Below are positions 28,120-36,172 of a stretch of 64,000 nt of DNA, piece after piece. The notes under the pieces were generated by a model. The model saw only the letters and a list, made by a program, of their open reading frames with translations. It was not told the origin of the DNA and searched no databases. Each line of letters begins with the position of its first letter. Positions within the stretch are counted from its first letter, which is position 1. Both the position numbers and the translations under genes were made by a program. Source of the stretch: Rhodobacter sp. SY28-1 (GTDB lineage: Bacteria; Pseudomonadota; Alphaproteobacteria; Rhodobacterales; Rhodobacteraceae); assembly GCF_005222785.1 (NCBI RefSeq), contig NZ_STGH01000001.1, positions 682,001-746,000 of the forward strand. Direction: 5' to 3'.

Positions 28120-29207
28120 TCCGCCTGTTCCTTGTGCTTCTGTTCCTTGCGACTTCGACCGCGGCCGAGCCGATCCGCATCAAGGATCTGGTCGAATTCG
28201 ACGGCGTCCGCGGCAACGACCTGGTGGGCTATGGCCTGGTGGTGGGCCTGAACGGCACCGGCGACGGGTTGCGCAACGCGCCTTTCACCGAAGAGATCAT
28301 GGCCAACCTCCTGGAGCGGCTGGGGGCCAATGTCACGGGTGAAGAGTTCCGGCCGAAGAACGTCGCGGCCGTCTTCGTGACCGCGCAACTGCCGCCCTTT
28401 GCGCGGGCGGGGGGGCGGATCGATGTCACGGTCTCGGCCATCGGCGATGCGAAAAGCCTGCTGGGAGGCACGCTGGTGATGACGCCCTTGAACGGGGCGG
28501 ACGGGCAGATCTATGCGGTCGCGCAAGGCTCGATTCTCGCTGGCGGGGTTTCGGCTGGTGGCGAGGCGGCCGGCGTGACGCAAGGGGTGCCGACGGCGGG
28601 GGTGATCCCTTCGGGCGCGCGGGTGGAGCGGGAGGTGGAGTTCGATTTCGCAGGCCTGCCGGTGCTGCGGCTGGCGCTGAAGGCGGCGGATTTCACTACG
28701 GCCGAACGGATCGAGCGGGCGGTGAACGCTGAATTCGGCGGGCGGGTGGCCGAGATGCAGGATGCGGGCACGGTTGCGGTCGACATCGGGGCGACTGGCA
28801 TGCGGTCGCCCGCGCATGTGCTGGCGCGGCTGGAAGGCATTCTGGTGGAGCCCGAGACGCGGGCACGGGTGGTGGTGGACCAGCGGTCGGGGACCATCGT
28901 GATGGGGGCCGATGTGCGGATCAGCCGGGTCGCGGTGGCGCAGGGCAACCTTACATTGCGGGTCGAGGAGAGCCCGCTGGTCATCCAGCCCAACCCGTTC
29001 TCGGAAGGTGAGACGGTGGTGGTCCCCCGGTCGAATGCCGAGATTGCCAAGGACGGGACCGGGCTGGCCGAGATCCGGGGCGGGACCGATCTGGCCGAGG
29101 TGGTCGCCGGGCTGAACGCGCTGGGGGTGGCCCCGCACGACATGATCGACATCCTGAAAAGCATCAATGCGGCGGGGGCCCTGCACGCCGAGTTTGTGGT
29201 CAACTGA
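28116..29207 (+). CDS. flgI: Flagellar P-ring protein FlgI
   Basis: A 363-residue periplasmic protein forming the peptidoglycan-level bushing of the basal body. It begins with a Sec signal (MIRLFLVLLFLATSTAAE), then IRIKDLVEFDGVRGNDLVGYGLVVGLNGTGD, the near-invariant FlgI start. LGVAPHDMIDILKSINAAGALHAE closes it, as in the family. It is the last gene of the flagellar run; 486 non-coding bases follow. Confidence 0.96.
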   Translation: MIRLFLVLLFLATSTAAEPIRIKDLVEFDGVRGNDLVGYGLVVGLNGTGDGLRNAPFTEEIMANLLERLGANVTGEEFRPKNVAAVFVTAQLPPFARAGGRIDVTVSAIGDAKSLLGGTLVMTPLNGADGQIYAVAQGSILAGGVSAGGEAAGVTQGVPTAGVIPSGARVEREVEFDFAGLPVLRLALKAADFTTAERIERAVNAEFGGRVAEMQDAGTVAVDIGATGMRSPAHVLARLEGILVEPETRARVVVDQRSGTIVMGADVRISRVAVAQGNLTLRVEESPLVIQPNPFSEGETVVVPRSNAEIAKDGTGLAEIRGGTDLAEVVAGLNALGVAPHDMIDILKSINAAGALHAEFVVN

Positions 29208-29693
29208 CCCGCGGTCCTGCGTGGGCAGAATCTGTTCGCTATTGGAATCAATGGCTTGCTTGTTGGTGTTTGGGTTTCGTTAACCCTGACGCGGCAGGCC
29301 CCTCACGCTGGCCCTCTCCCCCAGGGATAGAGGGGACGCGGGGTGGCGGCGGTGGTTTCTGGTCCTTTTGCCGGGGCGGCACATCGGGACGGACTCCCGG
29401 AACGGGCGGGCGTGAGGGTAAGGTCAAGAGCTCAAAGGAGCCGACAGGAAGGCCGCACCCGCGATACCGCGACGGGTGGACTCGGTTGTCGGCGGTGCGA
29501 GACGGGCGATCGTGGGCCAGGGATACAGGCCTGTCGCCAGGTAGACATAGCCCACTCCCAGGCCACGAGCGCCTTTGCAGCGCGGAGGCTCGACGTGCAC
29601 CGACAAGCGGCCCCGCGCAGCGGCGAGAGGGCCGCAGTTGACCCTTCCGGGCGGGGGGCGTAATCCGGGGATAACCCAAGAAAGAGCACCGAA
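29208..29693. other. Intergenic region between flgI and rnd
   Basis: The first third holds composite repeat copy B. The rest (about 29400-29660) has no convincing gene: open frames on both strands lack ribosome sites and family features. It contains several short complementary GC segments, so a structured transcript cannot be excluded, but no known RNA family was recognised. The rnd ribosome site lies at the right end. Confidence 0.5.
29241..29345. repeat. Dispersed intergenic repeat, copy B (box plus GC hairpin)
   Basis: The box at 29241-29280 matches those at 3013-3050 and 34479-34516 (core ATCAATGGCTTG). About 20 bases later, 29299-29345 gives a hairpin (CCCTCT…AGAGGGG) ending in GGGGACGCGGGGTGG, the same ending as copy C. 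Copy B follows the flgI stop but lacks the clean TGTCCAC palindrome of copies A and C. Confidence 0.65.
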
Positions 29694-30308
29694 TTGACCA
29701 TTCACCTGTACCAGAACGACCTTCCCGACGGGCTGACCCTTGGCCCCGTCGTTGCCATCGACACCGAGACCATGGGCCTTGACCCGCGCCGGGACCGGCT
29801 GTGTGTCGTGCAGCTGTCGGATGGCAATGGGGATGCGCATCTGGTACAGATCGCCAAGCGCCAGACCCGCGCGCCCAATCTTGAACGGCTGCTGACCGAC
29901 CCCGCCACGCTGAAACTGTTCCATTTCGGGCGCTTTGACATCGCGGTGATGAAGAAGGCTTTCGGCGTCACCACCTCTCCGGTCTGGTGCACCAAGATCG
30001 CGTCAAAGCTGATCCGCACCTTCACCGACCGGCACGGGCTGAAGTACCTGCTGGCCGACCTTGTTGGCGTCGACGTGTCGAAACAGCAACAGACGAGCGA
30101 CTGGGGCTCGGTCACTCTGACCGAGGCGCAGAAGGAATATGCCGCGTCGGACGTCTTGTACCTCCACCAGCTGAAGGCTGAGCTTGAGGCCCGCCTGATC
30201 CGCGAGGACCGGCTCGACCTGGCGCAAAGGCTGTTTGCCTTCCTGCCGACTCGGGCCGAGCTGGATCTTCTCGGCTGGGAAGACGCCAATGACATCTACC
30301 TCCACTGA
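29694..30308 (+). CDS. rnd: Ribonuclease D (short form)
   Basis: A 204-residue DEDDy 3'-5' exonuclease for tRNA and other RNA trimming. The motifs are AIDTETMGLD (Exo I), LFHFGRFDIAVM (Exo II) and EYAASDVLYLHQL (Exo III with Tyr and Asp). It ends after the nuclease fold and lacks the HRDC domains of E. coli RNase D, as is usual for the short alphaproteobacterial form. The start is TTG 29694: an in-frame stop at 29661 leaves no ATG or GTG, and AAAGAG sits upstream. It overlaps kdsD by 20 bases. Confidence 0.9.
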   Translation: MTIHLYQNDLPDGLTLGPVVAIDTETMGLDPRRDRLCVVQLSDGNGDAHLVQIAKRQTRAPNLERLLTDPATLKLFHFGRFDIAVMKKAFGVTTSPVWCTKIASKLIRTFTDRHGLKYLLADLVGVDVSKQQQTSDWGSVTLTEAQKEYAASDVLYLHQLKAELEARLIREDRLDLAQRLFAFLPTRAELDLLGWEDANDIYLH

Positions 30309-31251
30309 CCTTCTCGCCACCGGCCGCCGGGTGATCCGCCGCGAGGCGGGGGCGCTTGACGTGCTGGCCGGGGCGCTGGACGACAGCTTTGCCCGGGCGG
30401 TCAGCCTGTTGATGGCGGCCAAGGGGCGGGTGATCGTGTCGGGGATGGGCAAGTCGGGCCATGTCGCGCGGAAAATCGCGGCGACCTTTGCCAGCACGGG
30501 CACGCCTGCGCATTTCGTCCACCCGGCCGAGGCGAGCCATGGCGATCTGGGCATGGTGGCCGAGGGCGATGTGCTTCTGGTCCTGTCGAACTCGGGCGAG
30601 ACGCCGGAGCTTGCAGACATGCTGGCCCATGCCAAGCGCTTTGCCATTCCGCTGATCGCGATCACCAGTCGCAAGGGTTCGACGCTGATGCGGCAGGCGA
30701 CGGTGGGGCTTTTGCTTCCAGACGTGCCCGAGGCCTGCGAAAAGGGGATCGTCCCCACCACCTCGACCACGATGACTCTGGCCCTGGGCGATGCGCTGGC
30801 CGTCGCGCTGATGGAACACCGCGCCTTCACGCCAGACCATTTCCGCATGTTCCACCCCGGCGGCAAACTGGGGGCGCGACTGCTGAAAGTACGCGACCTG
30901 ATGCACGACAACCCGCCGCTGGTGGCCGAGGGACTGGCGATGGGTGAGGTGCTGGTCGAGATAACGAAGCGCGGCTTTGGTGTCGTCGGCGTCGCGGATG
31001 ACCAAGGTGATCTGGTGGGCATCATTACCGACGGCGACCTGCGGCGGCATCTGGAAGGGCTGATGCTGCACAAGGCGGGTGAAGTGATGACGGCGAACCC
31101 CCGCACGATCGGCCCGGATGCGCTGGCGGGTGAGGCACTGGCCTTGATGAACGACCGCAAGATCACCTGTCTTCTGGTCACCGCCCCGGACAGCCGCAAG
31201 GCGATCGGCATCCTGCATGTGCATGATTGCCTGCGCGCGGGCGTCGCGTGA
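30289..31251 (+). CDS. kdsD: D-arabinose-5-phosphate isomerase (KdsD/KpsF)
   Basis: A 320-residue enzyme converting ribulose-5-phosphate to arabinose-5-phosphate, the first step to Kdo for lipopolysaccharide. An SIS domain (about 35-170; SGMGKSGHVARKIAATFAST, HPAEASHGDLGM, VLSNSGETPE, PTTSTTM) precedes two CBS domains (about 200-315). ATG 30289 has GGGAAGA upstream. The order rnd-kdsD-lptC-lptA-lptB is conserved in alphaproteobacteria. Confidence 0.95.
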   Translation: MTSTSTDLLATGRRVIRREAGALDVLAGALDDSFARAVSLLMAAKGRVIVSGMGKSGHVARKIAATFASTGTPAHFVHPAEASHGDLGMVAEGDVLLVLSNSGETPELADMLAHAKRFAIPLIAITSRKGSTLMRQATVGLLLPDVPEACEKGIVPTTSTTMTLALGDALAVALMEHRAFTPDHFRMFHPGGKLGARLLKVRDLMHDNPPLVAEGLAMGEVLVEITKRGFGVVGVADDQGDLVGIITDGDLRRHLEGLMLHKAGEVMTANPRTIGPDALAGEALALMNDRKITCLLVTAPDSRKAIGILHVHDCLRAGVA

Positions 31252-31253
31252 CG

Positions 31254-31856
31254 ATGGCACGGGCCGACACGCACACGCGGGTGGTGGGCTGGCTGAAGGT
31301 TGCTCTGCCGCTGGCGGCGCTGGCGATCCTGTCGACGCTGTTCCTGGTTGCGCGCCGCATAGACCCCGAGGCGGCGCTGCCCTATGCCGAGGTCGATGTC
31401 GAGGACCTGGCGCGTGAGCCGCGCATGACGGCGCCGACCTATGCGGGCACGACCTCGGACGGGTCGGCCCTGACCCTGTCGGCGGACGAGGCGCGTCCGG
31501 CGGCCGAGGGCACTCCAGCAGCGGCAGCGGGGCTGCTGCTGGAACTTGCCACGCCGGATGGGTCGCGCACCGATCTGACCGCGGTGACGGCCCGGATGGA
31601 CCCGGCGGCGCGCGAGGTGGTGCTTTCGGGGGGCGTGGTGGTCACGACCTCCTCCGGCTACCGGCTTGAGACGGCGGAAATGGCGGCCAAGCTGGACCGG
31701 ACTGGGCTGGAAAGCCGGGCGCCGGTCACCGCGACAGGCCCTGCCGGGGACATCCGCGCGGACCGGATGGTGCTAAGTCAGGATCCCCGGACCCCGGGTG
31801 CCTATGTTCTGGTTTTCAATGGCGGCGTACGGCTGGTATACCAGCCCGGCGGCTAG
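31254..31856 (+). CDS. lptC: LPS export protein LptC
   Basis: A 200-residue bitopic inner-membrane protein that receives LPS from LptB2FG and passes it to LptA. One N-terminal helix (VALPLAALAILSTLFLVAR, about 16-34) is followed by a periplasmic beta-jellyroll with repeated short strands (VVLSGGVVVTTSSGYRLETAE, AYVLVFNGGVRLVY). It starts 2 bases after kdsD; the call rests on fold pattern plus context. Confidence 0.88.
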   Translation: MARADTHTRVVGWLKVALPLAALAILSTLFLVARRIDPEAALPYAEVDVEDLAREPRMTAPTYAGTTSDGSALTLSADEARPAAEGTPAAAAGLLLELATPDGSRTDLTAVTARMDPAAREVVLSGGVVVTTSSGYRLETAEMAAKLDRTGLESRAPVTATGPAGDIRADRMVLSQDPRTPGAYVLVFNGGVRLVYQPGG

Positions 31857-31879
31857 ACAGGCTCGCAGAGGTTTTTCGC

Positions 31880-32371
31880 ATGGCATTCACGCTTCGGTCT
31901 TTCGGTCTGGCTGTCGGACTTGCCCTTCTGGCGACGGGCGCACCCGCGCAGCAGAAGATCGCCTTTGGCGATCTGAACCAGGACACGACCCTGCCGGTGC
32001 AGGTGACGGCGGATCAGTTGGCGGTGAACAATGCCGATGGCTCGGCGGTGTTCAGCGGCAATGTCGTGGTCACCCAGGGTGAGATGAAGCTGGCGGCAGC
32101 CGAGGTGATGGTGACCTACGGGACCGAGCAGAACGACATCGAGAAACTCGTCGCCTCGGGCGGGGTGACGGTGACCAACCTTGGCGATGCGGCCGAGGCG
32201 CGGGAGGCGGTCTATACCATCGACAGCGGAGTGATCGTGCTGTCGGGCGATGTGCTGTTGACGCAGGGGCCGTCTGCGATGGCTGGGCAAAAGCTGACGA
32301 TCAACCTCAAGGATGGGACCGGGATCATGGAGGGTCGGGTGACGACGACCTTCGTGCCGGGGGGTAACTGA
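31880..32371 (+). CDS. lptA: LPS transport periplasmic protein LptA
   Basis: A 163-residue OstA-like protein bridging LptC and LptD across the periplasm. The signal peptide is MAFTLRSFGLAVGLALLATGAPAQ, then LPVQVTADQLAVNNADGSAVFSGNVVVTQGEMKLAAAEVMVTY, the typical OstA strand pattern. Its TGA shares a base with the lptB ATG. Confidence 0.93.
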   Translation: MAFTLRSFGLAVGLALLATGAPAQQKIAFGDLNQDTTLPVQVTADQLAVNNADGSAVFSGNVVVTQGEMKLAAAEVMVTYGTEQNDIEKLVASGGVTVTNLGDAAEAREAVYTIDSGVIVLSGDVLLTQGPSAMAGQKLTINLKDGTGIMEGRVTTTFVPGGN

Positions 32372-33144
32372 TGGTGGTGGCAGCGTCCCAGCGGCCTGAA
32401 CTGACGGTGACCGATGGCAGTGCCGGGCTGCAGGTCCGGTCCTTGCGCAAAAGCTACAAGAAGCGGCCGGTGATCCGGGATGTCAGTCTGGACCTGCGCC
32501 GGGGCGAGGTCGTGGCGCTGCTTGGGCCGAACGGGTCGGGGAAGACGACCTGCTTCTACTCCATCGCCGGGTTGGTGATGCCGGAAGGCGGGCAGGTCCT
32601 GATCGACGGCAAGGACGTGACCGCGCTGCCGATGTACCGCCGCGCCCGGCTGGGGATCGGCTATTTGCCGCAGGAGGTCTCGATCTTCCGGGGCCTGTCG
32701 GCGGAAGACAACATCCTGGCCGTGCTGGAGATCGTGCAGCCGGACCGCCACAAGCGGCGGGAACGGCTGGAGGAGCTTCTGTCGGAATTTTCGATCACCC
32801 ACCTGCGGCGGACCCCGGCGCTGGCCCTGTCGGGCGGGGAGCGGCGGCGGGTGGAGATCGCGCGCTGCCTGGCGGCGGATCCGAAATACCTGCTGCTGGA
32901 CGAACCCTTTGCCGGCGTGGACCCGATCGCAGTGGGGGAAATCCGCCACCTGGTCCACGATCTGAAGGCGCGGGGGATCGGGGTGCTGATCACCGACCAC
33001 AACGTCCGGGAAACGCTGGAAATCGTGGATCGGGCCTACATCCTGCACGACGGCAAGGTGCTGATGTCGGGCACCACGGACGAGGTCGTGCGGGACGAAA
33101 CCGTGCGCCGGGTCTATCTGGGCGAGAACTTCCGCATCGTCTAG
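32371..33144 (+). CDS. lptB: LPS export ABC transporter ATPase LptB
   Basis: A 257-residue cytosolic ATPase that powers LPS extraction with LptFG. Walker A is LLGPNGSGKTT, the signature is LSGGERRRVEIARCLA, Walker B is YLLLDEPFAGVDP and the switch His is in LITDHNVRETL; VYLGENFRI closes it as in LptB. In many alphaproteobacteria rpoN follows directly; here 225 bases lead to hpf and no rpoN is present. Confidence 0.96.
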   Translation: MVVAASQRPELTVTDGSAGLQVRSLRKSYKKRPVIRDVSLDLRRGEVVALLGPNGSGKTTCFYSIAGLVMPEGGQVLIDGKDVTALPMYRRARLGIGYLPQEVSIFRGLSAEDNILAVLEIVQPDRHKRRERLEELLSEFSITHLRRTPALALSGGERRRVEIARCLAADPKYLLLDEPFAGVDPIAVGEIRHLVHDLKARGIGVLITDHNVRETLEIVDRAYILHDGKVLMSGTTDEVVRDETVRRVYLGENFRIV

Positions 33145-33369
33145 GCGGCCCCCCGAACTGCGGCAATCGATTCGGTTGACAACTCGGGCAAGGGTAGCGC
33201 CAAATGACGTCAATGAGCGCGTTACATGACCATGTCTCCGGTCGGCATTCTGCGGTGGCTCCACCCGGCAGAGACGGTGTGACGCGACGTTTTTTCTGCC
33301 CATTACCGGAAGGACGGTCGCACCGGGCGTAACCCGGAGGCGGTCGTCGGCATGCGAAAAGGAGAGATC

Positions 33370-33945
33370 ATGCGTTACCAGATCAGCGGGAAACAGATCG
33401 ACGTTGGTGAGGCTCTTCAGACCCATGTGAAGGCGGAACTGGGTGAGGTCGTTGAGAAGTATGCGCAACGGCCGACCGAATGTGTCGTGGTTTTCTCGCG
33501 GGTTGCGCATGAGTTCGTCTGCGAGACGGTGATCCACCTGTCGACCGGGCTGACCGCGCAGGCCAAGGGGCATGCGTCCGAGATCTATGCGGCCTTCGAA
33601 TCCTGCCGCGAGAAGATGGACAAGCAGCTGCGCCGCTACAAGCGGCGGATCCGGAACCACCACAACCACCGTGCGGGGCCTGTTGAATTCGGCGGGGCGT
33701 CCTCGTATATCCTCGCCGCAACCGAGGATGCCGAGGAAACTGAGCCCGAAAGCCTGCAGCCCGTGGTCATCGCCGAGATGGAGACGAAGATCCCTTCGAT
33801 CACCGTGGGCGAAGCCGTGATGCAGATGGAGCTGGCGGGTCAGAAGATGCTGGTGTTCCGGAACGAAGGCCATGGGGGCGTGAATGTGGTGTATCGTCGG
33901 GATGACGGGAACATCGGCTGGATCGACCCTCGCAACAGCAAGTAA
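33370..33945 (+). CDS. hpf: Ribosome hibernation promoting factor, long form
   Basis: A 191-residue protein that inactivates ribosomes as 100S dimers in slow growth. The N-terminal domain (1-100) starts MRYQISGKQIDVGEALQTHV, a basic linker follows (KRRIRNHHNHRAG), and the C-terminal dimerisation domain (about 130-190) has MQMELAGQKMLVFRNE and NVVYRRDDGNIGWI. ATG 33370 is chosen for its AAAAGGAGAG ribosome site. A TTGACA at 33176-33181 is a candidate -35, but no good -10 was found. Confidence 0.94.
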   Translation: MRYQISGKQIDVGEALQTHVKAELGEVVEKYAQRPTECVVVFSRVAHEFVCETVIHLSTGLTAQAKGHASEIYAAFESCREKMDKQLRRYKRRIRNHHNHRAGPVEFGGASSYILAATEDAEETEPESLQPVVIAEMETKIPSITVGEAVMQMELAGQKMLVFRNEGHGGVNVVYRRDDGNIGWIDPRNSK

Positions 33946-33978
33946 CGCGTCCCAGTGACGCAGGAAAATCGCCGACCC

Positions 33979-34443
33979 ATGGAACTTTCCAAGCTAGTGG
34001 TGCCAGGTGCTGTCCGCGTGGTCGGCCAGTTCACGTCGAAGAAGCGGCTGTTTCAGGAGCTGGGCGAGATCGCGGCGCAGGCCTATGGGCTGAATGGGGC
34101 GGCGGCAATCGACGGGTTGCAGGAACGGGAAACCCTGGGGCCGACCGGCGTGGGGCATGGCATCGCACTGCCCCATGCCCGGCTGGAGGACCTGAAGGGG
34201 ATCATCGGGGTCTTCGTGCGGCTGGAAAAGCCGCTGGACTATGACAGCGTCGACCGCCAGCCGGTGGACCTGGTCTTCGGCCTCTTCGCGCCCAAGGATT
34301 CCGGGGTCGACCATCTGAAGGCGCTGGCGCTGGTCAGCCGGACGATGCGGGACCAGGGTGTGGTGGCAAAGCTGCGGGCGAATTCGGACCCGGCCAAGCT
34401 GTACGCGATCCTGACCGAGGCGCGGGCGCCGCAGGCGGCCTGA
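33979..34443 (+). CDS. ptsN: Nitrogen-PTS enzyme IIA (EIIA-Ntr)
   Basis: A 154-residue phosphocarrier of the regulatory nitrogen PTS, phosphorylated on the His in GHGIALPHARLEDLKG by NPr. IGVFVRLEKPLDYDSVD and LVFGLFAPKDS complete the fold. ATG 33979 follows AGGAAA at 33962 by 11 bases; GTG 33955 is an alternative. It lies 33 bases after hpf, the common hpf-ptsN pair. Confidence 0.95.
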   Translation: MELSKLVVPGAVRVVGQFTSKKRLFQELGEIAAQAYGLNGAAAIDGLQERETLGPTGVGHGIALPHARLEDLKGIIGVFVRLEKPLDYDSVDRQPVDLVFGLFAPKDSGVDHLKALALVSRTMRDQGVVAKLRANSDPAKLYAILTEARAPQAA

Positions 34444-34446
34444 GCC

Positions 34447-34588
34447 TGTCCACGGTGGACAAGCTATAGGTTCCTTTTCAAATCAAAGGCTTGGTCGCGG
34501 GCTTTAGGTGTTTCTTAGTCCCTGACCGCGGGCGGATTCCCCCTCACCCTGACCCTCTCCCCCCTGGGGGAGAGGGGACGCGGGGTGG
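34447..34588. repeat. Dispersed intergenic repeat, copy C (complete)
   Basis: The most complete copy. The palindrome TGTCCACGGTGGACA is at 34447-34461, the box at 34479-34516 (core AAATCAAAGGCTTGG), and the GC hairpin at 34553-34576 has arms CCCTCTCCCC and GGGGAGAGGG paired perfectly, ending in GACGCGGGGTGG. The palindrome starts 3 bases after the ptsN stop, as copy A does behind the dehydrogenase. Confidence 0.75.
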
Positions 34589-34604
34589 CATCGTTGCGCT
34601 TTCT

Positions 34605-34662
34605 GATTTGGCAGGGACCCCCTCCCTGGCCCTGCCCCTGAAGGAGAGAGAGGGGACGCGAA
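34605..34662. repeat. GC-rich palindromic repeat, second element
   Basis: GGGACCCCCTCCCTGGCC is followed by GAAGGAGAGAGAGGGGACG, the same design as 3862-3906. It directly follows copy C, giving a tandem of two REP-like hairpins. Confidence 0.55.
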
Positions 34663-34782
34663 TGGCGATGTTGGTCAGCCTGGAGCGGCGGCGTGCCAAG
34701 TCGAGCTGTCGTGGCCTCCGGCGGGAGTATTTGGAAGAGGGCAAATCAGCTTGGAGGACTTTCGGGGTGAGGACCGGTCGCT

Positions 34783-36171
34783 TCAGGCTTTCCAGCGGGT
34801 GAAGCCGAAGCCCATGTAATCGCGGGCGTAGGCCTCGGCTGCGGCGGATTCCAGAGATTCGTCCCAGATCGACAGGAGCGCGGTTTCGGCGGGATCGGCA
34901 GTGAGGGCGGGCGGGGCGACGCCAGCCTCGGCCGCAAGGGCGGCGAGGCCTTCGGCAAGGCGGTCTTCGCGCAGAAGGTGGTCGAGCGGTTGGAAGCCCG
35001 CCATCCCCTGCACCAGCGCGGTCTGGCTGGCAAGGCTGGGGTCGACGCGGGCGCCGGTCTGGCCGCCGATGGCAAGACGGCAGTAGTTGAGGAAGATCAG
35101 GAACGCGGCGCGTTCGGCTTCCGGGGTCGCAAAGGGCTCACCCGGGGGCTGCAATTCGGCGAGGAAGCCGTTGATCAGGATGCGACGGAGGTCCTGCGCT
35201 TCGGCCAGGACGATCTTGCGGCGGAAGGCGACATGGGCGCGCAGCAGGGGATGGCGCAGGACGGTGAAGCTGCGGTGGCCGGAATGCTTGCGCTTCCACT
35301 GGCGGAGCGACTTTTGTTCGAAGCCTTCGGTCACCTCCCCAAGCGCGGCAAACCAGTCGCGGATCGCGGTCGCGGGGCCGGATCGGATCGGGAAGAACAG
35401 AAGGCCGGTTTCGGAGGCGATCGCGGTCGGCACGCCTGCGGCCCGGCGCGGCTCGAAACTGGGGGTGCGGCCAAGGTTGAAGACGTCGATCAAGGCGATG
35501 GCCTCGGCGATGGCTTCGGGGTTCTCCAGCTTGTCTTCCAAGGGCCCGGGGTTCTGCTTTTTCAGCGTGTCGTCCAGCTGTTTCACCCGCCCTTCGACCC
35601 CAAGGAAGGCCGCAAGGCCGTTCAGCACCTCAAGCGAGCCGAGGTCTTCGTAATCGAGGTAAAAGGCGGTCTGCCCGGTGGTTTGCAGCGACTGCACCAA
35701 AAGGAGCTGGAAGGCCTGAAACTCGCGCAGAAGTCCGATGAATTCCGGCACATCAAAGCGGACCTTCGCGGTCTTCAGGCGGCGGGCATTGGTCAGCTTC
35801 CACTGGTCGGTCGCCTGGGCAATCTTCCAGCTGATATAGCTTTCCAGCGGGTTGCGGGTCAGGATGATCTTGGCGCAGGCCGGATCGGGCAGCACGTCAT
35901 CCAGGATGCGCAGGTCGTGGTCGTGGAAGAAGCGGAAGCCGGGCAGGCCTTCGGTTTCCTCGCGCAGTTTCCTAAGCAGGGAGCGGGGGTCGCGGTCGCG
36001 CTCCTCCATCGTGATGCCGAACAGCTCGGTCCGGTCCTTCTTGCCCAGGATGTAGCGGTTGAAGACCTCGCCATGGCTGTGGACGCCGGGGAGCGCGTTC
36101 AGGTTCGCCTCCAAGAGGTTCGACCCGGTGCGCATTTCGGCGAAGACGACGAAGGAGGTGAAGCGGGGCAT
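34783..36171 (-). CDS. Tandem-domain sulfotransferase
   Basis: A 462-residue cytosolic protein, start ATG 36171 (MPRFTSFVVFAEMRTGSNLLE). The first half is Stf0-like: MRTGSNLLE is the PAPS phosphate-binding loop and KIILTRNPLESYISWKIAQ the 3'-phosphate site. The second half repeats the logic with FFPIRSGPATAIRDWFAALG and SFTVLRHPLLRAHVAF, then the LDHLLREDRL end typical of sulfotransferase family 2. It therefore seems to hold two sulfotransferase-type domains, the second possibly degenerate. It starts 2 bases after the stop of the GT14-like gene, so it probably sulfates the glycan made there. Confidence 0.75.
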   Translation of the reverse strand: MPRFTSFVVFAEMRTGSNLLEANLNALPGVHSHGEVFNRYILGKKDRTELFGITMEERDRDPRSLLRKLREETEGLPGFRFFHDHDLRILDDVLPDPACAKIILTRNPLESYISWKIAQATDQWKLTNARRLKTAKVRFDVPEFIGLLREFQAFQLLLVQSLQTTGQTAFYLDYEDLGSLEVLNGLAAFLGVEGRVKQLDDTLKKQNPGPLEDKLENPEAIAEAIALIDVFNLGRTPSFEPRRAAGVPTAIASETGLLFFPIRSGPATAIRDWFAALGEVTEGFEQKSLRQWKRKHSGHRSFTVLRHPLLRAHVAFRRKIVLAEAQDLRRILINGFLAELQPPGEPFATPEAERAAFLIFLNYCRLAIGGQTGARVDPSLASQTALVQGMAGFQPLDHLLREDRLAEGLAALAAEAGVAPPALTADPAETALLSIWDESLESAAAEAYARDYMGFGFTRWKA

Positions 36172-36172
36172 C

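Larger units (their letters stand above)
34444..34782. other. Intergenic region between ptsN and the sulfotransferase gene
   Basis: The two flanking genes converge here. The stretch is filled mainly by repeat elements: copy C of the composite repeat and a second GC-rich hairpin. No gene is supported in the remainder. Confidence 0.7.

Noticed and set aside
29440-29650. 6S-like regulatory RNA
   Set aside because: No alignment to a recognised 6S structure and the gene neighbours do not match the usual 6S locus; left as unexplained.
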